Part shown: positions 15,904 to 25,586 of the stretch, in pieces | Layout: every line of letters begins with the position of its first letter | Numbering within the stretch: the first letter of the stretch is position 1 | From: Jiangella muralis | GTDB taxonomy: Bacteria; Actinomycetota; Actinomycetes; Jiangellales; Jiangellaceae | Length of the DNA: 64,000 nucleotides | NCBI RefSeq assembly: GCF_001270745.1 | Contig: NZ_LFXL01000030.1 | Coordinates: forward strand, 1 to 64,000 | Direction: 5' to 3' | Program-made: the position numbers and the translations under genes | Notes under the pieces: model-generated | Told to the model about the DNA's origin: nothing | Databases searched by the model: none | What the model saw: only the letters and a program-made list of their open reading frames with translations

Positions 15904-17937
15904 ATGACAGCTCCCGAGACCGCACCGGCCGTACGCCCCGGGCGCGCCCTGCCGTCGAGGCACATCCACCTCGACTTCCACACGTCTCCGGCCATCCCCG
16001 GCGTCGGCCGGGACTTCGACCCCGAGGAGTTCGCCGACACGCTGGTCAAGGCCTCGGTCTCGTCGATCACCGTGTTCGCCAAGTGCCATCACGGGATGGC
16101 CTACTACCCCACCGAGATCGGCGTCCGCCATCCGGGACTCGACCGGGACCTGCTGGGCGAGCAGATCACCGCGCTGCACGGCCGCGGCATCCAGGTCACG
16201 GCGTACCTCAGCGTCATGTACGACCAGCGGGTCTGGAATCAGGAGGGCGGCTGGCGGGTCCTGGACCGCAGCGGGCTGGCACGAGGCCTGTTCGGCCCCG
16301 CGGGCCCGGTGGCGGGCGAGCTCGGCAAGATCTGCCTGAACACGCCGTACCTGGACGAGGTCACCGCCATGGCCGGTGAGGTGGTCAGCCGCTACGACGT
16401 GGACGGCCTCTTCTTCGACAACGTCCAGTACGGCCGCGCGCTCAGCGACGCCTCCATCTGCTTCTGCCAGTACTGCACGTCGGAGCGCCGGGCCGCCGGC
16501 ATCGACCCGGACGACCGCCAGGGCAACCAGGCGCACATGGCCGACATGATCGACCGGTCCCTGGCCCGCATGTTCGGCAGCGTCCTGACCACCCGGCCGG
16601 ACGCCTCGGTGTTCGTCAACGGCCAGCTGGTCATGGGGTCGCCCCCGGAGTACCTGCGCCGCGTCTCGCGCCGGTACCGGCACCTGGAGATCGAATCCCT
16701 GCCGGGCGGCGACTGGGGCTACGGCCACTTCCCCCTCGCGGCCCGCGCGATGCGTCAGTACGACGTCGAGCTGATGGGCATGACCGGCGCCTTCCATCGG
16801 AGCTGGGGCGACTTCGGCAGCGTCCGGAACCAGGCCGCCACCGACTACGAGTGCGCGGCGATGATCGCCCACGGCACGACCGTCGCCGTCGGCGATCATC
16901 TCCACCCGCACGGCGTGCTCAACGCCACCACCTACGACCGGATCGGCCGGACGTTCGCCCGGATCCAGCAGTTGCAGCCGTGGACGGACGCGGCTCGCCC
17001 GGTGGCCGACATCGGGGTGCTCATCAAGCCCGAGTCGGCGGAGTCGGCGGAGATCCGCGGCGCGAACGCCATGCTGAGCCAGCTACGCCACCAGTTCGAC
17101 CTGGTCGATGACCTGGCGGACTTCAGCCCCTACCGGGTGCTGATCCTGCCGGACCGGCACGAGGTGTCCGCGACGCTGCTGCCTCGCCTGGCCGCCTTCG
17201 TCGCCGGTGGCGGAAAGCTGCTCGCGACCGGCCGCTCGCTCGGCGCCGAGGCGGACCCGTCGGCCCGGTCGCTGTTCGGCGTCGACGAGATCACCGACTG
17301 GCCGTACGAGCACCAGTACTTCGAGCTGCTCGCCGACGCGGACACGCCGGCGCCCGGGGTGCACATCGCCTACCTGCCCGGGCAGGTGCCCGTGCCCGCG
17401 GACGACGGGCGAACCCTTGCGCGCTACTGGGCTCCGTACTTCGCCGCCAACGACTACGAGCACTTCCAGGTGGCGCAGGTGCCCCCGCAGGCGCCGACGG
17501 ACAGCGCCGCGATCGTCGGCACGGACAGCACCGTCTACATCGGGCCGAACCTGTTCACCGACTACGCGACCTACGCCTACCCCCAGCATCGCGACGTGGT
17601 CGCCGCTCTCCTCGGGCAGCTGCTGCCCGACCCCGTCGTGCGGGCCGGCGGGCCGACCACGCTCCAGGCGACGGTGACCGAACAGCCGGGCCGTCTCCTG
17701 GTCCACCTGATGCACTACGTGCCGCAGACCCGAGCGCCCCAGGTCGAGGTCGTCGAGGACACGCTGCCGCTGTACGACGTTCCGGTGCGGGTCCGCTGTG
17801 CCGCGGCGCCCAGCGCCGTGCTCCTCGCCCCCGGCGAGCAGCAGGTCGCGTTCAAGCACGTCGACGGGTTCGTCGAGTTCACGGTGCCGAAGATCGACGG
17901 CCATCAGCTGATCGCCATCGAGCGGCCGGCCTCGTGA
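15904..17937 (+). CDS. Glycoside-hydrolase-like protein (alpha-amylase/GH29-like TIM barrel with beta-galactosidase trimerisation-like domain)
   Basis: 677 residues, no signal peptide, so cytoplasmic. The first 350 residues look like a TIM barrel of the hypothetical glycosyl hydrolase group: RHIHLDFHTSP, a GLFFDN motif whose Asp is the likely nucleophile, then CFCQYC. Residues about 365-470 (DIGVLIKPES, RVLILPD, LAAFVAGGGKLLATG) match the glutamine-amidotransferase-like trimerisation domain that follows the barrel in GH42-type enzymes; a small beta domain ends the protein. ATG 15904 is 11 nt after AAGGAG. Overlaps the next gene by GTGA, so the pair probably acts together. Confidence 0.65.
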   Translation: MTAPETAPAVRPGRALPSRHIHLDFHTSPAIPGVGRDFDPEEFADTLVKASVSSITVFAKCHHGMAYYPTEIGVRHPGLDRDLLGEQITALHGRGIQVTAYLSVMYDQRVWNQEGGWRVLDRSGLARGLFGPAGPVAGELGKICLNTPYLDEVTAMAGEVVSRYDVDGLFFDNVQYGRALSDASICFCQYCTSERRAAGIDPDDRQGNQAHMADMIDRSLARMFGSVLTTRPDASVFVNGQLVMGSPPEYLRRVSRRYRHLEIESLPGGDWGYGHFPLAARAMRQYDVELMGMTGAFHRSWGDFGSVRNQAATDYECAAMIAHGTTVAVGDHLHPHGVLNATTYDRIGRTFARIQQLQPWTDAARPVADIGVLIKPESAESAEIRGANAMLSQLRHQFDLVDDLADFSPYRVLILPDRHEVSATLLPRLAAFVAGGGKLLATGRSLGAEADPSARSLFGVDEITDWPYEHQYFELLADADTPAPGVHIAYLPGQVPVPADDGRTLARYWAPYFAANDYEHFQVAQVPPQAPTDSAAIVGTDSTVYIGPNLFTDYATYAYPQHRDVVAALLGQLLPDPVVRAGGPTTLQATVTEQPGRLLVHLMHYVPQTRAPQVEVVEDTLPLYDVPVRVRCAAAPSAVLLAPGEQQVAFKHVDGFVEFTVPKIDGHQLIAIERPAS

Positions 17938-19064
17938 CGGCGACCCGGCACGGCTTCTGGGAGTACACCACTCCGGGTTGCGGTGGTGCCGAGTTCTACA
18001 CCCTCGACGACTGGCGCACGCTGATCGCGGACATGTCCGAGCACGGCATGGACGACCTGCTGCTGATGGTCAAATGGTGGACGACGGGGTACCGGTCGCG
18101 GCTCGACTTCCTCGACCAGGACCCGGACAACGCGGCGATCGCCTCGGACAACGAGCTGATCCACGCGATCATCGACCTGGCGCACGCCGCCGGCCTGAAG
18201 GTCACGCTCGGCGCCGTGCTCAGCTTCTACGTCCGCGACCGGTTCCCGTTCGGCGAGCCGCACACCGTGGTGGACGAGTGCGGCGGGTTCGGCCTCGGCA
18301 CCGACGTCGGCGTGTACACGCTGACCGACCCCCGGGTCCTCGACGCCGGGCTGCAGGTCGCGGCCGAGCTGTGCCAGCTCTTCCCCCAGGCCGACGGCAT
18401 GATGTTCGAGCTGGAGTCCTCGGGTCAGTACACCGACGAGTCGGCGGCCCGGTTCGAGACCTGGGCCCGGGCGAAGGGGGTCGGCACCACCCGCGTCCTC
18501 CATGCGCGGAACTTCGACTTCCCCGCCTGGCGCGACTTCGTCACGGACCTGCGGATCGCGTTCCTCACGAAGCTGGAGGACGTCTGCCGCGCGAACGACT
18601 TCCACGGCCGGCTGTCGACCATCGCGGAGACGGCCAACGAGAAGTACCTCGTCCAGCACGAGCTGAACCTCGACCGGCTGCTCGCGGACACGCCCGGCTG
18701 GCAGGTCATCTGCTACGACTACTGGCGTTGGCAGCACCGCCTCGCCGGCACCGACCTGTGCATCGTCCAGCCGAAGTCCGTCGGGCTGAGCTCGGCCTTC
18801 CTGGCCCGCGGGCTGATGACCTATCCGCATGAGGGCGGCTGGCCGCTGCCGATCCCGCTGACGGAGTCGTGGGACATCGACGTCGAGGATCTGCACCGGC
18901 ACCAGCCGGACCAGGCCTGGTGGTTCGGGGCGGGACCGGTGCGGGAGGGCCCGAGCACCAATGTCGAGCTGGCCCGGCTGCGGGAGAGCGGCTTCGCCTC
19001 CGGCCGGGACGCACGGCTCGACCTGTTGCGGCGCATCCGGGGCGCCAGCGCGACGACCCGGTAG
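17934..19064 (+). CDS. Unrecognised protein, possible TIM-barrel hydrolase partner
   Basis: 376 residues with no family I can name. It starts TRHGFWEYTTPGCGGAEFYTLDDW and has repeated strand-helix units (DDLLLMVKWW, VTLGAVLSFY, GMMFELESSG, STIAETANEKYL, QVICYDYWRWQ), which suggests a TIM barrel; the acidic pairs FELE and IAETANEK are the sort of positions that carry catalytic carboxylates in glycosidases. No signal peptide. GTG start overlaps the upstream stop by 4 nt, so it is translationally coupled to the glycosidase-like gene and may act on the same sugar. Confidence 0.6.
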   Translation: MTATRHGFWEYTTPGCGGAEFYTLDDWRTLIADMSEHGMDDLLLMVKWWTTGYRSRLDFLDQDPDNAAIASDNELIHAIIDLAHAAGLKVTLGAVLSFYVRDRFPFGEPHTVVDECGGFGLGTDVGVYTLTDPRVLDAGLQVAAELCQLFPQADGMMFELESSGQYTDESAARFETWARAKGVGTTRVLHARNFDFPAWRDFVTDLRIAFLTKLEDVCRANDFHGRLSTIAETANEKYLVQHELNLDRLLADTPGWQVICYDYWRWQHRLAGTDLCIVQPKSVGLSSAFLARGLMTYPHEGGWPLPIPLTESWDIDVEDLHRHQPDQAWWFGAGPVREGPSTNVELARLRESGFASGRDARLDLLRRIRGASATTR

Positions 19065-19075
19065 CACCAGCCGGG

Positions 19076-19098
19076 CCGGCGCCGTCCCCCGGCGCCGG
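19076..19098 (+). terminator. Short GC hairpin between two genes
   Basis: CCGGCGCC (19076-19083) pairs perfectly with GGCGCCGG (19091-19098) around a 7-nt loop, 12 nt after the stop at 19064. No T-run follows. It may attenuate transcription into the beta-helix gene. Confidence 0.35.
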
Positions 19099-19144
19099 TC
19101 CGGGTCAGGACCGGCAATGTCCCCTCAAGGAAGCGAGGCCTGCT

Positions 19145-21100
19145 ATGTCCGATGGAACCGCTCGTCCCGTCCCGGTGGAGCCGAAGCCGGCGGGTTCGGC
19201 CATGGGCCGCCGTGCCGTACTCGCCGCGGCCGGCGGCGTCACCGTCGCGGCGATGCTCCCCACGGCGTCCGCCACCGCGGCCGAACGCTCCACCCCCGAG
19301 CGCCGGCGCACGGCGGTGGCCGCGGCGGCGCCCGTCACGGGCTGCACCCTGGCCGACCTGCGCGCCACCACCAGCGGCGTCGCCGACGGCGACGTCTTCT
19401 ACGTCACCTCGCCCGGGCAGGAGGGCCACTTCCGCCACACCGCCGCCGACACCACCAGCGCCGACAACACCGGAACCGTCGTGGTGTCGACGTCCGGCCT
19501 GCGGTTCAAGCGCATCTACGAAGGTCAGCTCAGCGTCCGGTGGTTCGGCGCGAAGGGCGACGGCAGCACCGACGACACCGCGGCCATCCAGCTCGCCATC
19601 AACACGGCGCAGGTCGAGGGCGCGGTCCTGCACTTCCCCACCGCCCGGCCCTACATCGTCTCCGCCCCGCTGATGATCGACTCGGCGAAGGCCGGGCTGC
19701 GCATCCTCGGCGACACCATGCGCAGCGTCGGGACCTGGCGCTACACCACCATCAAGGTCTCCTCGAGCGTCAACCCGGCGACGCCGATCAACGCGGTCTT
19801 CGCGTTCACCGACACCGCGGAGAACTCTCGCTACGAGTTCGCGAACCTCTGCATCGACGGATCGCTGCGGGCCCGCTACGGCATCTACTCGGAGAAGATC
19901 ACCCACTCCGTCTTCCGGCGGCTCTGGATCAACCAGACGCTGACCGCCTGCCTCGGCATCGGGTACGGGTGGTGCAACGACGTCCTCGAATGCGAGCTGT
20001 CGATCAACAAGGGCGACGGCATCCGCTTCACCGGCCCGGCCGTCAACCAGCTCAACGTGGTCAACTCCAAGATCTACTTCAACGAGGGCATCGGCCTCAA
20101 CTTCCCCTTCGAGACGTTGTCGACGCGGATCACCGGCTGCACCATCGAGGGGAACCGCAAGACCGGCGTCTACGCCCAGCAGGGGCTGACCTCGCTGACC
20201 ATCTCCAGCTGCTACATCGAGGACAACGCCGAGGACGGCCTCGACATGAGCGGCACCCTGGTGCGCGCGGACATCATCCTGAACGGCAACGCCTCCGCCA
20301 CCCCGGCCACCACCGTCGCCGCGGCGAAGCCCAACAACGACGTCACGATCGCCAACAACTTCGTCGCGAGCTTCCGGACCAACAGCTTCGTCCACGCCTA
20401 CGCCGTCGACCGGTCGCTGAACCTGCACAACAACGCGATCAATCGCTACTCGGACTTCCGCCCCACGGACACCACCCCGTTCATCGTCCTGCGCGTGGGA
20501 TCGAGCGCGACCGGCGGCGGCAGCCTCGTCCGCGGGGTGCGCCTGGACGACAACCAGGTCGTCTGTCTCGGCACCCAGGTGCCGACCCAGCCGGTCGAGG
20601 TGCTGAATCTGAGCGGCGCCCACACCACCCTGCACGACACCACGATGCGCCACGTCCACCGCCACGACTACTGCCCGGAGCTGAGCCAGTTCACCGTGGT
20701 GGACACCGCCACGGTGCCGGGCACCTTCACCGCCGGAACCGGGAAGTTCCGCGGCGCGCCGACCTACGTCATCGCCGGCTCGACGCAGAGTGCCCGCTGG
20801 GGTGTGACGCTCAACGCGGCCGACCATCCGGAGCTGGCCGGCAAGCACGTCTACTTCGGCATCTCCGTCAAGCAATCGGCCGCCGGCGTCGGCACCAGCC
20901 TCCGCACCGGCCCGTCCGGCATCGACACCCAACCCGCGTCGTCGACGGCCTGGCGCGAGATCTCCCAGGTCTGCCTGTTCCCGGCCAGCGGATCGGTGAC
21001 CTTCGGCATCGGCATGACCGCCGACGCCGCAGGCAAGAGTCTCACCGTGGCCAAGCCCGTCATCGCCGAGCTCGGCGCGCCCTACAACGAACTGAGCTGA
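19145..21100 (+). CDS. Secreted right-handed beta-helix protein (pectate-lyase-superfamily-like)
   Basis: 651 residues. Signal peptide with GRRAVLAAAGG, twin-arginine type, and cleavage near ATAAE at about residue 47. From about 130 it has WFGAKGDGSTDDTAAIQLAIN, the signature of the pectate lyase superfamily/glycosyl hydrolase 28-like N-terminus, followed by helix rungs with ITGCTIEGNRKTGVY and ISSCYIEDNAEDGLD. A C-terminal beta-sandwich (from about 530) resembles a carbohydrate-binding domain. AAGGAA precedes the ATG. Could be a polysaccharide lyase or epimerase; catalytic residues cannot be assigned. Confidence 0.75.
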   Translation: MSDGTARPVPVEPKPAGSAMGRRAVLAAAGGVTVAAMLPTASATAAERSTPERRRTAVAAAAPVTGCTLADLRATTSGVADGDVFYVTSPGQEGHFRHTAADTTSADNTGTVVVSTSGLRFKRIYEGQLSVRWFGAKGDGSTDDTAAIQLAINTAQVEGAVLHFPTARPYIVSAPLMIDSAKAGLRILGDTMRSVGTWRYTTIKVSSSVNPATPINAVFAFTDTAENSRYEFANLCIDGSLRARYGIYSEKITHSVFRRLWINQTLTACLGIGYGWCNDVLECELSINKGDGIRFTGPAVNQLNVVNSKIYFNEGIGLNFPFETLSTRITGCTIEGNRKTGVYAQQGLTSLTISSCYIEDNAEDGLDMSGTLVRADIILNGNASATPATTVAAAKPNNDVTIANNFVASFRTNSFVHAYAVDRSLNLHNNAINRYSDFRPTDTTPFIVLRVGSSATGGGSLVRGVRLDDNQVVCLGTQVPTQPVEVLNLSGAHTTLHDTTMRHVHRHDYCPELSQFTVVDTATVPGTFTAGTGKFRGAPTYVIAGSTQSARWGVTLNAADHPELAGKHVYFGISVKQSAAGVGTSLRTGPSGIDTQPASSTAWREISQVCLFPASGSVTFGIGMTADAAGKSLTVAKPVIAELGAPYNELS

Positions 21101-21119
21101 TCCGGCCATCGGCACGTGG

Positions 21120-21159
21120 ACGCGCCCCTCACCTGCGCTCGCGTAGGTGAGGGGCGCGT
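21120..21159. terminator. Strong bidirectional hairpin terminator
   Basis: Perfect 15-bp stem: 21120-21134 pairs with 21145-21159 (core CGCCCCTCACCT / AGGTGAGGGGCG) around a 10-nt loop. It lies between two convergent genes, 19 nt after the plus-strand stop and abutting the IclR stop at 21160, so it can end transcripts from both sides. Confidence 0.85.
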
Positions 21160-21981
21160 TCAACCCTCGTTCTGCTGAGCGGCCCGCGGATCACCCATGA
21201 GCCGCGCGGCGGCGAAGGTCAGCGTCCTGGCGATCCTCGGGACGTCCTTGACGGGGAAGCGGCTGGCCGGAGCGCTCAGGCTCAACGCGGCCGGGACCCG
21301 TGTCCCGACGATGCCGACGGCGACGCAGCGGCCGTCCTCCTCGTTCTCCTGATCGTCGAGGGCGCGGCCGCGCTGGCGGACCAGCTCGAGCTCCTCGAGG
21401 AACCGGTCGAGGGAGGTGATGGTGCTGGGGGTGCGCCGCGGCATCTCGACCTGGTGCAGCAGCTCGCGCACCCTGGCCTCGGGCAGCTGCGCCGCGATGG
21501 CCTTGCCCAGCGCCGTGCAGTACAGCGGGTCGCGGGCGCCGGGCGCGCTCACCATCCGCACCTGACGCAGGCTCTCGGCGACCTCGACGTAGCGCACGGT
21601 GTTGCCGTCGAGGACGCCGAGGTTCACCGTCTCGCCGGTCTCGTCGCGTAGCTTCTCCAGCCATGGACGGGCCCGCTCCTTCAGCATGTCCAGGTCCCGC
21701 GACTGCATGCCGACGAAGCCGAGGCCGAGGCGGTAGCGCCCCTGGGCGTCGCGCTCGACGTAGCGGTGCCGCTCCAGGGTCCACAGGTACCGGAACGCCG
21801 TGGCCTTGGCCATGTCGATGGAACGGTGGACCTCGACCAGCGCCATCGGTTCCGGCGACTCCTGCAGCACGTTGAGCATCGACACGACCCGCTCGACGGA
21901 GCGGTTGTTGTACTTGCGGATCTGCTCCGGCGTCGCCGTCGCGGGATCGGGCGCGCCGGTGATGTCGATCTCGTCCCTCAT
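21160..21981 (-). CDS. IclR family transcriptional regulator (1)
   Basis: 273 residues. N-terminal winged helix-turn-helix (about 25-85): NRSVERVVSMLNVLQ, DMAKATAFRYLWTLE, GRYRLGLGF. C-terminal GAF-like effector domain (about 100-255) with TVNLGVLDGNTVRYVEV and YCTALGKAIAA, typical of IclR proteins that bind small organic acids. Last gene of the aminotransferase operon. The operon promoter carries the shared GTTCCA/TGGAAC operator, so this protein is a prime candidate for an autoregulator of the whole locus (inference). Confidence 0.92.
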   Translation of the reverse strand: MRDEIDITGAPDPATATPEQIRKYNNRSVERVVSMLNVLQESPEPMALVEVHRSIDMAKATAFRYLWTLERHRYVERDAQGRYRLGLGFVGMQSRDLDMLKERARPWLEKLRDETGETVNLGVLDGNTVRYVEVAESLRQVRMVSAPGARDPLYCTALGKAIAAQLPEARVRELLHQVEMPRRTPSTITSLDRFLEELELVRQRGRALDDQENEEDGRCVAVGIVGTRVPAALSLSAPASRFPVKDVPRIARTLTFAAARLMGDPRAAQQNEG

Positions 21982-21997
21982 GGTTCTCCCCCTGCCC

Positions 21998-22765
21998 TCA
22001 TCGGAACACCCAGCCGCCGTCGACGGTGACGACCTGGCCGGTCACGAACGCGCTGTCATCGCTGGCGAGGTAGACGAAGGTCGGCGCGAGATCGGCGGCG
22101 TAGCCGCGGCGTGACAGCGACTGCTGCGGCACGACCTCGTCGAAGAGCACCCGCTCGTCCGCGAACAGCTCCGTCTCCTGCTCGGTCCGGATCGCTCCCG
22201 GCATGACGGCGTTGACGCGGATGCCGTCGGCCCCGAGCTCGCGGGCCAGCGCCCGGGTGATCCCGATGATGCCCGCCTTGCTCGCGGTGTAGTGCAGCGA
22301 TCCGGGCTGGCCGGTCTCCGCCATGATGCTGGTGACGGTGACGATGGCGCCGTGCCCGGAGGCGGCCAGGTCCGGATGCGCGGCCCGGGCCAGCAGCCAC
22401 GTGGCGCGCAGGTTGACCGCCAGCACGTGGTCCCATTGCTCGACGGTGATGTCCTGCCAGCGCGCGTGCCCGCCGGCCGCGGCATTCGCCACGACGATGT
22501 CGATCGGGCCCAGCGCGCGCCGGGCCTGTTCCACCAGGTCCGACGGCCCGCGCGGGTCGCCGAGGTCCGCCTCCGCGGTGACCACCCGAGCGCCGTCGGC
22601 CGCGAGCTCGTCGGCGAGCTGGGCCGCCTCGGTCTTGCGGTCGACGCGCGGCTCGTGGGCCAGGACCACGGCCGCGCCCTCGGCGGCGAAGGCACGCGCC
22701 GCGGCGGCTCCGATGCCGCGCGAAGCGCCGGTGACGAGTGCCACCCGGCCGGCCAGCCGGCTCAT
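21998..22765 (-). CDS. SDR family oxidoreductase
   Basis: 255-residue classical short-chain dehydrogenase. Cofactor motif TGASRGIGAAAA, NAAAG, catalytic Ser in TSIMAETG, YTASKAG (Tyr and Lys), and the terminal VTVDGGW seen in 3-oxoacyl-reductase/glucose-dehydrogenase-like enzymes. ATG 22765 overlaps the preceding stop (ATGA). Probably reduces or oxidises a hydroxyl of the catabolised sugar or its acid. Confidence 0.9.
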   Translation of the reverse strand: MSRLAGRVALVTGASRGIGAAAARAFAAEGAAVVLAHEPRVDRKTEAAQLADELAADGARVVTAEADLGDPRGPSDLVEQARRALGPIDIVVANAAAGGHARWQDITVEQWDHVLAVNLRATWLLARAAHPDLAASGHGAIVTVTSIMAETGQPGSLHYTASKAGIIGITRALARELGADGIRVNAVMPGAIRTEQETELFADERVLFDEVVPQQSLSRRGYAADLAPTFVYLASDDSAFVTGQVVTVDGGWVFR

Positions 22766-24261
22766 CGGACCGACTCCGGGTCGAACCGGGCGTCGGGCTC
22801 GAACGGATACATCGGCCGGCGGCGATGGTGGAAGTCGAACGCGGTGAGGTCGGCGCTGGTGGAGCCGGGTGTGTCGGCCCAGATCAACTGGCTGGCGATC
22901 GGCTCGAACGCCGCCCGCGGCGCATGGACCCCCTTGGCGATGATGATCGGCACGTCGGCCGGCTCGATGCCGAGGGTGCTGAACTGCAGCCGGCTCCAGG
23001 TGCCCTCGGGCCGCGAGTGCAGCGCCAGCAGGAAGCCGTCGTCGGTGCGCACGCCCGCCGACCTGCCCAGGTCGAAGACGCGGGCGCCGCCGTGGGTGGC
23101 CGACGGGTCCTCGAACCGGCCGTCGGTCACCGCGATGACCTCGCCGCGGATCGGGAACGGGCTGCCGTGCCGGTCGTCGACCTTGCCGCCGACGGCGAGC
23201 TCGACCCGGGCGCCGACGCCGGCGGCCGCGCACGACAGCGCGACCGCGGGATCGTAGACGCACTGGGCCACTCCGGTGACGCCGAGCCGGCGGGCCGCGT
23301 GCAGCAGGTGGGTGGAGTCGCCGGGGCTGCCGCCGCCGACGTTGTCGCCCATGTCGAGGACGACCACGGGGCCGCCGTCCGCCGCGCCGGCCTGCCGCAT
23401 CGCCTCGTCGGTACCGGGTGCCGCTCCGACGAAGCCGGCGCGGTGCTCCCAGGTGTCGGCCGCGACGGAGCGGGCGACGTCGGCGGCGAGCGCCGCATCG
23501 CCGTCGGCGATGGCGATCACCGACATGCCCATCTCGGCGACGTCGGCGTACGGGAACCCCTCGACCAGGCTCACCGAGAGCACCCCGGTACGGCGTTCGT
23601 GCTCGCGGGCCCCGGCGAGCAGCCTGAGCATGGGTTCCTGGCTGGTGCCCATGCGCAGGATGCCGGCCGCCAGCGGCAGCTCGGCCAGCGCGGTGACCGG
23701 CCGGATCTCGCCGCGGATCGTCCGGCCCAGCAGCCGGGCACAGGCCAGGCCCTGCTCACGCGCGTCGACGTGCGGATTGGTCTGGTAGACGGTGACGACG
23801 TCGGCGTGGTCGACCAGCTGCCGCGAGACGTTCGCGTGCAGGTCGAGCGTGACGCCGATCGCGACGTCCGGGCCGACGGCATCGCGCACGCGCCGCAGGA
23901 ACTCGCCGTCGGCGTCGGGGTAGCCGTCCGCGACGGCCGCGCCGTGCTGCGGCAGCAGGACGCCGTCCCACGGGCCCTGGTCGCGCAGCCGCGCCACCAT
24001 GAGGCCGGTCAAGTGCTCGAATGCCTCGGCCGTGCTGGCACCGGTGGGCGTGATCCAGCTGAACACGAGCGGGACGACCTCGGCGGCGGGGTCCTCGGCC
24101 GCGTAGGCGAAGTAGCCGGCGAGGATGGACTCCGACCGCTCGTAGCGCTGCCGGATCGCCTCTCCCTCGAGGATGCCGGCCCGGTCCCACGCCGCCAGCG
24201 TCGCCGCGGACGGGGCGAACGTGTTCGCCTCGTGGCCGAAACCCACCATCGCCAGCCGCAT
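22762..24261 (-). CDS. M81 family metallopeptidase (MlrC-like)
   Basis: 499 residues in two domains. The N-terminal DUF1485/M81 half starts RLAMVGFGHEANTF and has QHGAAV and TLDLHANV, whose Asp and His are zinc ligands in MlrC (microcystinase C). The C-terminal half has VVLDMGDNVGGGSPGD. Most MlrC-like proteins are far from cyanotoxins and hydrolyse unknown amides or peptides; that is likely here. Start ATG 24261 overlaps the upstream stop as TGATG. Confidence 0.88.
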   Translation of the reverse strand: MRLAMVGFGHEANTFAPSAATLAAWDRAGILEGEAIRQRYERSESILAGYFAYAAEDPAAEVVPLVFSWITPTGASTAEAFEHLTGLMVARLRDQGPWDGVLLPQHGAAVADGYPDADGEFLRRVRDAVGPDVAIGVTLDLHANVSRQLVDHADVVTVYQTNPHVDAREQGLACARLLGRTIRGEIRPVTALAELPLAAGILRMGTSQEPMLRLLAGAREHERRTGVLSVSLVEGFPYADVAEMGMSVIAIADGDAALAADVARSVAADTWEHRAGFVGAAPGTDEAMRQAGAADGGPVVVLDMGDNVGGGSPGDSTHLLHAARRLGVTGVAQCVYDPAVALSCAAAGVGARVELAVGGKVDDRHGSPFPIRGEVIAVTDGRFEDPSATHGGARVFDLGRSAGVRTDDGFLLALHSRPEGTWSRLQFSTLGIEPADVPIIIAKGVHAPRAAFEPIASQLIWADTPGSTSADLTAFDFHHRRRPMYPFEPDARFDPESVR

Positions 24262-25586
24262 CAAGCGGACACCTGCGCCGCGGCGGCGTCGAACCGCTCC
24301 AGCGTCGCCGCCAACTCCTTGTCCGCGTGTGCGGCCGAGACGTACCAGATGCCGCGGGCGGCGACCCAGATGCCGTGGTCGGCCAGGGTGTGCGAGAACG
24401 CCGCGTACCGCTCGAGGTCGAGGCCGGCCAGGCCGGCGTAGTCGTGCACCGGGGCGGGGTCGCCGAAGGACACGTGGAAGGCCATCGGCAGGCCCTGCGC
24501 ACGCAGCGGCAGGCCGTGGTCGCGGCCGATCTCGACGATCGCGTCCATCAGCGAATCGCCGTACTCCTCCAGTCGCGCGTACGGCGGGTCCTCGCGCAGC
24601 GCCTTCAGGCTGGCGATGACGGCGGCGCAGGCCGGCACGGAGCCGTTGAAGGTGCCCGCATGAACGACGCCGTTGGCGAACCGGTCCATCAGCGCGGCGG
24701 AGCCGGCCAGCGCCGACACCGGCCAGCCGCCGGCCATCGCCTTGCCGTAGACGGCGAGGTCGGGCCGCACCCCGAACCGCTCGGCGGCGCCACCCAGCGC
24801 GACCCGGAACCCGGTGATGACCTCGTCGAAGATGAGCACTACGCCGTGCGCGTCGCAGAGCCGGCGCACCTGCGCCAGGAACCCTTCGGACGGCGGGATG
24901 GCGCCGTTGTTGAACATGACCGGCTCCACGATCACCGCGGCGATGTCGTCGTGCTCGGCCAGCGTCGACTCCAGCGCCGCGGCGTCGTTGAACGGCAGCA
25001 CGTACGACTCGGTGAGGCCGTGCGACAGCTGGCCGGCGCTCGCCGGCTGCGGCTTGCCGTCGACCATGGCGATCAGGACGTTGTCCAACCAGCCGTGGTA
25101 CGTGCCGGCGAAGCGGACGAACCGGCTCCGGCCGGTGGCCGCGCGGGCCAAGCGCAGCGCTGCCTGGTCGGACTCGGTGCCGGTGACGCCGAAGCGCACC
25201 CGCTCCGCCCAGCCGATGGTGTCGAGGAACAGCTCCCCCGCCTCGTTCTCGAGGACGTGGTTGGCGCCGAACACCGATCCGCGCCGGGCCTCGGCCGCCA
25301 CCGCGTCGTTCACCCGTGCCGGGGCGTGGCCGAGGAAGTTCGGGCCCTGCCCCAGCAGGTAGTCCACGTAGTCATTGCCGTCGGCGTCGTAGAGCCAGGC
25401 ACCCTCGCCCCGCTCGAAGAAGATCGACGGCGCGCTCAGACGGACATTCGAATGCACCCCGCCCGGTGTGAGCTCGCGGGCACGGCTGGAGAACGCAGCG
25501 GAGCGCTCGAGAACGGTGGACAACCTCGCCTCCCAGGCGGTGACGGGAAACCGAGCCAGCTGCCGGCGAATCGGCAAATGTTCCAC
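24261..25586 (-). CDS. Class III PLP aminotransferase (glutamate-1-semialdehyde aminomutase-like)
   Basis: 441 residues. RELTPGGVHSNVRL at the N-terminus and TGTESDQAALRLAR match the GSA-aminomutase-like subgroup; FDEVITGFR holds the PLP-contacting Asp and YGKAMAGG the Schiff-base Lys near residue 280. Such enzymes often act on amino sugars or omega-amino acids. The GTG at 25586 is the only in-frame start upstream of the conserved region other than a TTG, and it lies inside an operator half-site. First gene of its operon (aminotransferase, M81, SDR, IclR). Confidence 0.88.
   Translation of the reverse strand: MEHLPIRRQLARFPVTAWEARLSTVLERSAAFSSRARELTPGGVHSNVRLSAPSIFFERGEGAWLYDADGNDYVDYLLGQGPNFLGHAPARVNDAVAAEARRGSVFGANHVLENEAGELFLDTIGWAERVRFGVTGTESDQAALRLARAATGRSRFVRFAGTYHGWLDNVLIAMVDGKPQPASAGQLSHGLTESYVLPFNDAAALESTLAEHDDIAAVIVEPVMFNNGAIPPSEGFLAQVRRLCDAHGVVLIFDEVITGFRVALGGAAERFGVRPDLAVYGKAMAGGWPVSALAGSAALMDRFANGVVHAGTFNGSVPACAAVIASLKALREDPPYARLEEYGDSLMDAIVEIGRDHGLPLRAQGLPMAFHVSFGDPAPVHDYAGLAGLDLERYAAFSHTLADHGIWVAARGIWYVSAAHADKELAATLERFDAAAAQVSA

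Noticed and set aside
15888-15910. GTTCCA at 15899 as a further regulon operator
   Set aside because: No partner half-site at plus or minus 11 bp; it belongs to the sequence just before the ATG at 15904.
18821-21163. 780-codon open frame on the minus strand
   Set aside because: Antisense of the beta-helix gene; shadow of codon bias.
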